A stretch of DNA of 40,781 nucleotides, from assembly GCA_025499705.1 (NCBI GenBank), contig JAFMVE010000050.1, positions 1 to 40,781 of the forward strand, given 5' to 3'. Position numbers and translations under genes: made by a program. Shown here one piece after another: positions 37,001 to 40,781 of the stretch (position 1 is its first letter; each line of letters opens with the position of its first letter). The DNA comes from Carboxylicivirga caseinilyticus. Lineage in GTDB: Bacteria > Bacteroidota > Bacteroidia > Bacteroidales > Marinilabiliaceae. Under the pieces are notes generated by a model. The model ran no database searches, was not told the DNA's origin, and worked only from the letters and a program-made list of their open reading frames with translations.

Positions 37001-37110
37001 TTATAATGGGTATTATAATGAAGAATAAAGAAATCTATTTGACTTGCCTTGAGATTAATACCTGAAAGCATAAAGATTAAATGAATAATATAAATGAATA
37101 ACCATCTCAT
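34066..37110 (-). CDS. Propeller-type sensor histidine kinase
   Basis: 1014 residues from Met at 37110, which begins a plausible signal peptide (MRWLFIYIIHLIFMLSGINL); an in-frame Met 21 codons upstream is possible. The periplasmic part is a two-component-propeller region (repeats such as NIFEDNFGIIWLADRR, MASDSIGALWFSTSKGLIKW, GILIDQQQAVWLATNNGVVR), then a Y_Y_Y-type domain and one membrane segment (about 728-750, FYKRWYFLLVIFLILFALVG). The kinase core has the His at about 799 (IIAHDLRSPF), N-box LRNLISNAIKFS, VDQGRGM and GTGFGL. Unlike the hybrid propeller regulators of Bacteroides it has no REC or HTH domain, and no response regulator gene is near. Its cue and target are unknown. Confidence 0.9.
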   Translation of the reverse strand: MRWLFIYIIHLIFMLSGINLKASQIDFFILHYNTHYNLPADLIKDVNMDNKGGYYLATDEGCFLFWGRESIKLKTPLNRSNYFKKLLRKKDGTLLCISDDALYEIDYNLQGPYLKLLLGKGRSVNDTIPYYYKNIFEDNFGIIWLADRRNIFSLSKGKVKKFEMDAKNASTSYQRSYQFMEFADNQLSVLSQQGYFYLYDREQEVFVEYPDLLTEEVYSSTRMDKNSYLLGCKDGLSKLEFNQNYKLNSITNSQGIVFSAFGKIEDQIFLGGSWSQGVFVLDFTGKRLDMKQVDDFPYNGVQNLYTSDNLDFIASTNLGVVVLRRKQFEAVFDDVKSGIINHLFIDNEDHIFFIRNNVIYKSTNDKSGLKPIVGKRSNDTNLVMHYSNDSVLIGTSDGNLLLYYKGKLIEELQLEQKYVIDIVKDKFGFYWIQNGHELYQVDFSIHKLINHTANIPTQNSVGAIALDTDSLLTIGTNEWQEPIIQFDYKDNIFHGVKSEFFPDSIQEYNCLKLLILKDSLLIGTSKGIYVFKQDTLSKLEVGEYSNEEVHAMASDSIGALWFSTSKGLIKWEDNECCIFTDLSGIPSKTINRDGILIDQQQAVWLATNNGVVRFNKNIQSVEARKPVVVSQRHNRFIYNDHEELEITADEYYILSLHSSYLPQYANQFRYKVVSGDKQISSWEKVSTEDELFLKISNTGKYQLLISSKNDGLSKWSSPLIIDINVVLPFYKRWYFLLVIFLILFALVGVYIYHDRKKSIREKQKLEKLVAQRTCELRSSNKELKALNKTKDRFLSIIAHDLRSPFQTLIGISSLLIQSYDELSDDERKKMIRNLQKTSELSYDLLMNLLVWTRVQTGAFDVKISSFRLDELINRNIEFAKESAAIKNIQFEQNLIQLQVEADEDMISTILRNLISNAIKFSNHNTVIRINMWTEKRKVYVSVVDQGRGMTAEEIGIIKREDSNYSTEGTDREKGTGFGLSICREFIKVNKGKMKIESAINGGSTFTFSLPIVER

Positions 37111-37211
37111 CCCGATTGCAAATAGAAAAGTGAATTTTATGAGATAAGAAGTTACGTAAAATCTCTTAGCCAAAAAAGATCATATTGGATAATTTAATAT
37201 CCTTTCTATTC

Positions 37212-38468
37212 TTACAATGCATTGATAGCCTCCACTGGATCCATTTTGGAAGCTTTCCAGGCGGGTATGTAACCTGATAAAATTCCAATGATTAATGAAA
37301 TCCCAATCCCGTTTAAAATATTAACTAAACTTAATGAAATTGATAATTCAGTACTAACGCTTACCAGTACAGTAATAATAAAGATGATTAGTAATCCGGC
37401 TAATCCACCGATTAATGACAGAGCAGTACTTTCAATCAAAAACTGGAGCAAGATAAAACGTCGCTTTGCACCCAAAGCTTTTTGAATTCCAATGATACGG
37501 GTACGTTCCTTTACTGATACAAACATGATATTGGCAATTCCAAAACCACCTACCAAAATAGAAAATCCACCAATAAACCAACCGGCTATATCAATAGCGC
37601 CAAATAAACCATCCAATCCTTTTTGAAGAAGGCTGATCTGGTTTAATGCAAAATCATTATCGGCTTTTGGTTTAATTCTACGCACAGCACGCATAATTCC
37701 TGTCAACTCATCACTTATATCATCCGATGTATAGCCCGGTAAAGCTTTCACCATGATAAAAGGGTTAACTGACTCGCTGCGAAGATTAAACATTGTTTTA
37801 GCATAGTTAACTGGTAGCAGTATATTTTTATCCAGGCTGTTACCAAACATATCTGAGCCTTGCTTTTGAATGACGCCTACCACTCTCAATTTCCGACCCA
37901 TCATTTTAATCTCTCTTCCTAAAGGATCCAAGCCCTGAAATAACTCTGCCGCAATATCAGCACCAATAACAGTAACATTACTCCCATTATGAGACTCCTG
38001 CTGAGAAAAATACCGGCCTGATCCAATCTCAAAACTCCAGATATCTTCAAAACTATGAGTCACCCCCATCACCGCCACTTTATCGTACGAATTGTTCTCG
38101 TATACCAGGCGACGCGACGAAGCCATCACATAACAAACAGCTTCTGCCAGCTGTGATCTTTTCTGAACCTGCTCATAATCATCTAATCCGGGTACTCTTC
38201 GATTCATGTATCTCCACCAGGGATATTCTGTTTCTCCTTCGGGTGGTGCCCAGGGCCATTTTTGAATGTAAATAACATTGTTACCCAACGATTCAACACT
38301 CTCACGAACAGAATTCTCAAGTGTATCAATCAAAGTAAAAACAGAAATAATGGAAAAAATACCTATGGTAACACCAGAGAGAGTAAGCACTGTACGCAAT
38401 ACATTTGAACGTAATGCATTTAATGCAAACAGGAAGCTCTCTTTGAAGAATTTATAAACAAGAATCAT
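37212..38468 (-). CDS. MacB/FtsX-like ABC transporter permease
   Basis: 418 residues. First membrane segment at about 24-48 (LRTVLTLSGVTIGIFSIISV), a periplasmic MacB_PCD-type domain (about 50-270, with NNVIYIQKWPWAPPEGE and VTVIGADIAAELFQG), and three C-terminal segments (about 295-405) including GGFGIANIMFVSVKERTRII, GIQKALGAKRRFI and WKASKMDPVEAINAL. These are FtsX/MacB permease hallmarks. The family works with a separate ATPase (MacB fuses it; LolE/YknZ do not) in mechanotransmission or export. No ABC ATPase gene lies in the window, so this copy is an orphan here. It is 77 bases downstream of the YraQ-like permease gene on the same strand and just upstream of the histidine kinase gene. 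Confidence 0.88.
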   Translation of the reverse strand: MILVYKFFKESFLFALNALRSNVLRTVLTLSGVTIGIFSIISVFTLIDTLENSVRESVESLGNNVIYIQKWPWAPPEGETEYPWWRYMNRRVPGLDDYEQVQKRSQLAEAVCYVMASSRRLVYENNSYDKVAVMGVTHSFEDIWSFEIGSGRYFSQQESHNGSNVTVIGADIAAELFQGLDPLGREIKMMGRKLRVVGVIQKQGSDMFGNSLDKNILLPVNYAKTMFNLRSESVNPFIMVKALPGYTSDDISDELTGIMRAVRRIKPKADNDFALNQISLLQKGLDGLFGAIDIAGWFIGGFSILVGGFGIANIMFVSVKERTRIIGIQKALGAKRRFILLQFLIESTALSLIGGLAGLLIIFIITVLVSVSTELSISLSLVNILNGIGISLIIGILSGYIPAWKASKMDPVEAINAL

Positions 38469-38545
38469 GGGCAGGTATCTTTGCTAAGCAAGATATGAAA
38501 AAAGTATGATCCCTGATAAATTTAACTATCTCAATTTTTAAAAGT

Positions 38546-39568
38546 CTAGATCAGAACTAGAAGATCATCGATTAAATAAACACCTGCTGTAACCAAAATG
38601 ATGCTAAAAATAACAGCCCCAATTAAAGCTATTGCCAGCTTCTTTCCAAAAAACTTCAGTAACATAACAACTGATGAGATGCAGACAGCTGATGAGGCCA
38701 GTGAAAATGCCATGGCTGAAGCCAGTGACAGATCGGTGAATTCGAGCAAAGGTTTTAAAAACAATACATCCGCTCCATTACAAACATAAATAGGAATACC
38801 CACCAACATCATAATACCCGTTGAAAAGGGCTCTGTTGAGAATGAAAAAGACTCCAAAAAACGTTGTGGCTGAAAGTATTCAAATAGTAATGTAAGCAAG
38901 CCGGCAATAAGCATATACGGTAAAATCTTCTTCATATATACCATGGTCTTTCGAAAAGGGCTCATATTACCAACGCCACACGATGCTCCACAATTATCGT
39001 AAACACCGCTAATCTGTAATTGAAAATAATTTGCCAGTTTTTCAACCATCAAACCCGAAAAGACTGCCACCATAAAAGAAGCGATTACACGAATCAAAGC
39101 ATATTTGACTCCCAAGACTGTAACCGACATAAAAACAATATAAGGATTCAGCAAAGGAGTAGCTATGATAAAGGTTACTAACGTACGTAGTTTTACCCTT
39201 TCTTTCATTGACTCAACAACCGGAATAACACCACAAGAGCAAACCGGTAAAAAAGAAGCATACACAAAGGCCAACAGCTGATTTTTAGGAAAGAATCGTT
39301 TGAGTTTTTTAGTGTGTTGCTCAATTAAAACACCTCCAAATATTCCCAACAATACAACCATAAAAAGTTCAACAAAATGCTCGTAGATATAAAACCCCCA
39401 TCGAGGCAAAAACTGATACAATGCACATTCTTCCTTATGACCGTAGCCTATTCCTGAAATATTCATATAGATGGTATCAGCCAGCATCAAAGTCAAAGTG
39501 GAAAAAACAACCACCTTTGCTACCCATTCTTTATCGATCACCCACCTATTACTGATTGCCGGTATCAT
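38546..39568 (-). CDS. YraQ/ArsP-like permease
   Basis: 340 residues with about eight membrane segments. Hallmarks of the YraQ/UPF0718 permease family (ArsP relatives) are FLPVCSCGVIPVVESMKERV (about 106-125), FIIATPLLNPYIVFMS and IPIYVCNGADVLFLKPLLEF. The central cytosolic or loop segment carries a further Cys pair, NCGASCGVG (about 194-202), absent from minimal members as far as I know. Family members export organoarsenicals or metals, others are uncharacterised, so the substrate is open. Its start overlaps the end of the small exported-protein gene by 20 bases, and the polyferredoxin gene lies one base before that, so the three are translated together. Cys-rich neighbours point to a metal or redox role (inference). 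Confidence 0.85.
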   Translation of the reverse strand: MIPAISNRWVIDKEWVAKVVVFSTLTLMLADTIYMNISGIGYGHKEECALYQFLPRWGFYIYEHFVELFMVVLLGIFGGVLIEQHTKKLKRFFPKNQLLAFVYASFLPVCSCGVIPVVESMKERVKLRTLVTFIIATPLLNPYIVFMSVTVLGVKYALIRVIASFMVAVFSGLMVEKLANYFQLQISGVYDNCGASCGVGNMSPFRKTMVYMKKILPYMLIAGLLTLLFEYFQPQRFLESFSFSTEPFSTGIMMLVGIPIYVCNGADVLFLKPLLEFTDLSLASAMAFSLASSAVCISSVVMLLKFFGKKLAIALIGAVIFSIILVTAGVYLIDDLLVLI

Positions 39569-39965
39569 CTGTTTTTAATTTTAATTGCGTAAAAAACTCC
39601 CCTTTATCTGCTTTACGCATCAGGGTTATTTTGCTTATTCCTTTCTTGTTTCCAATGACCTTCACATCTATTTTCCTGATCCAGTAATTGCAGGTATCAC
39701 GCTGCCAACCCTCATCTTTAAGTAATTCCAAGCCCGAAAGAAAAAGTTTGGTATTACCCATTCCATCCTCGCATATTTCAGTAGGTAACTGAACCTGACC
39801 TTCCAAAGAAATCACATCAGAAAGAGCATAAGTTAGTTTTTCTCCCTTTGTAATTTTGATTTGAGCCTTTACAGTCTGGCAATCTGCTTCAATTGTAAAT
39901 GCAAAAGAATAAAGTAGCAGCACTCCTACTGAAAGCATCCATATCCTTCTTTGTGTTCTATTCAT
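39549..39965 (-). CDS. Small exported protein of unknown function
   Basis: 138 residues from ATG 39965, which opens MNRTQRRIWMLSVGVLLL and gives a signal peptide or N-terminal anchor; an upstream in-frame Met would add 17 residues overlapping the polyferredoxin gene. The body is beta-rich, with KAQIKITKGEKLTYALSDVI, TEICEDGMGNTKLFLSG, GWQRDTCNYWIRKIDVKVIG and a charged end KLKTDDTGNQ. Three Cys (in ADCQ, EICED and DTCNY) could form a disulfide or bind metal. No family recognised. It is sandwiched between the polyferredoxin (stop TAA, one base, then ATG) and the permease (20-base overlap), so it is probably a dedicated partner of them. Confidence 0.65.
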   Translation of the reverse strand: MNRTQRRIWMLSVGVLLLYSFAFTIEADCQTVKAQIKITKGEKLTYALSDVISLEGQVQLPTEICEDGMGNTKLFLSGLELLKDEGWQRDTCNYWIRKIDVKVIGNKKGISKITLMRKADKGEFFTQLKLKTDDTGNQ

Positions 39966-39966
39966 C

Positions 39967-40665
39967 TTAGTTACTTTGAATCGCACCTTCAGGACAAACT
40001 GATTCGCATTTACCACATTTTGAACAATTATTCTGAGTTATCTCAGCCGTTCCAATCTCACGCAATATGGCATCCTCAGGACAAACCGGATAGCATTCGC
40101 CACAGTTGGCACATAAGTCAGCATCAATTTCAGGTGCATCTGATGAAGTTGTTTTTTCTATGGCATCAACCGTACAAACGGTTAAACATTCTCCACAACT
40201 TACACATTCATCCTGGTTGATGGACGGAACAGAAGGCGAAGAAGCCTGCTCTAAACTAATAGCCTCATCGTTACAAACATCCATACATTTGCCACAACTA
40301 TTACATTTAGAAGTATCAATATTGGCAATTCCTGTTGACGCTGTTCCACTCTTGGTAATGGCACTTTTTGAACATTCATCATAACAATCACCACAATGAG
40401 TACATTTATCCTGATCGATGGTAACTTCAGCATTGGTAATGGCACCATGCCCACATTTTTTTAAGCAATTACCACATTTGGTACATTTTGAAGTATCAAT
40501 GGAAGCTTTTCCGTTAACTTTTGAAATGGCACCCACAGAACATCCACTCGAACATCTGTCGGTACAACCATGACAACGGCTTGTATTAACACTGTAGTTG
40601 GCAACCGAATAGGAAATTGCATTGCCCTGGCTTTCACATTTATCAATACAATCGCCACAACCCAC
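39967..40665 (-). CDS. Eight-motif [4Fe-4S] polyferredoxin
   Basis: 232 residues from the only canonical in-frame start, GTG 40665, which would drop the first cluster cysteine. Seven full motifs follow: C31/34/38/42, C61/64/67/71, C88/91/94/98, C121/124/127/131, C154/157/160/164, C185/188/191/195 and C214/217/220/224, each ending in a GAI/SAI/EAI/DAI-type strand. The first motif needs the TGT codon just before the GTG (then CVGCGDCIDKC), and the ferredoxin-like stretch YKVNSN precedes it. Motif 2 has an extra residue (CHGCTDRCSSGC), and only the last two motifs have the CP ending. With all eight, this is four 2[4Fe-4S] modules in tandem: a cytosolic electron wire. Translated with the exported protein and permease genes. 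Confidence 0.85.
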   Translation of the reverse strand: MGCGDCIDKCESQGNAISYSVANYSVNTSRCHGCTDRCSSGCSVGAISKVNGKASIDTSKCTKCGNCLKKCGHGAITNAEVTIDQDKCTHCGDCYDECSKSAITKSGTASTGIANIDTSKCNSCGKCMDVCNDEAISLEQASSPSVPSINQDECVSCGECLTVCTVDAIEKTTSSDAPEIDADLCANCGECYPVCPEDAILREIGTAEITQNNCSKCGKCESVCPEGAIQSN

Positions 40666-40781
40666 ACAATTACTGTTTACCTTATAAACCTGAGTTCGAA
40701 ATAAAAACTGACTGATTTACAAGGAAATAAACAAGGTTTTGATTATATTTAAGTATCTGAAATTTAAATAATTAACACCAA
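40666..40781. other. Leader of the polyferredoxin gene
   Basis: No ATG occurs on the minus strand in these 116 bases. The polyferredoxin frame stays open from a stop at 40719-40717 to the gene, with no canonical start codon before the GTG at 40665. TAAATTTC near 40763 is one mismatch from a -7 box, with no confident -33. Confidence 0.4.

Noticed and set aside
34066-37173. Hybrid two-component regulator
   Set aside because: The protein ends right after the ATPase domain; no receiver or AraC-type helix-turn-helix domain is present.

Overview
The window reads as chromosomal DNA of an AT-rich member of the Bacteroidota. This rests on several TonB-dependent receptors with Bacteroidota-type N-terminal extensions, on DUF4249, DUF5723 and YfiR-like proteins, on promoter elements close to the TAnnTTTG (-7) consensus of that phylum, and on generally weak Shine-Dalgarno signals. 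A Marinilabiliales-like relative would fit, but that is inference. No tRNA, rRNA, intact insertion sequence or CRISPR array was found.

Layout. 1-331 is non-coding apart from a possible decayed coding fragment and a terminator. 332-889 (-) is a lone protein with a HEPN-type RNDLGH motif. 1043-3878 (-) is a TonB receptor/YfiR pair. 4215-4939 (-) is a ywbE plus YkgJ-type cysteine-cluster pair. 4994-8243 (-) is nadB followed by two glycosyltransferases. 8340-14925 is a divergent outer-membrane locus: an MG2/plug-like protein and a DUF4249 lipoprotein on the left, an exported protein and a large STN/regulatory-domain TonB receptor on the right. 14983-17663 (+) holds a small cysteine-containing protein and a TonB receptor carrying both halves (CxxxM and HxM) of the OprC copper-site motif. 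17730-21980 (+) holds pbpC and an S41 C-terminal processing protease. 22032-24081 (-) is a DUF5723/lipoprotein pair. 24204-26410 holds a YyaL-type thioredoxin-domain protein and a convergent DUF2007-like gene.

26606-28940 (+) is a BlaI/BlaR1-like pair with a striking double dyad operator; the BlaR1-like partner has no penicillin sensor and ends instead in lipocalin-like and ExbD/TolR-like segments. 28975-31261 (-) holds an acyl-CoA dehydrogenase and an iron-sulfur flavoprotein. 31531-34011 (+) is a tandem pair of beta-barrel paralogues, one fused to six WG-type repeats. 34066-40665 (-) holds an orphan propeller-type histidine kinase, a MacB/FtsX-like permease, a YraQ/ArsP-like permease, a small exported protein and an eight-motif [4Fe-4S] polyferredoxin.

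The most unusual parts are the polyferredoxin-exported protein-permease cluster at the right edge (with a missing canonical start codon upstream of the first cluster cysteine), the OprC-like copper receptor, the BlaI-type double operator with its unusual sensor partner, and the WG-repeat/barrel fusion beside its barrel-only paralogue.
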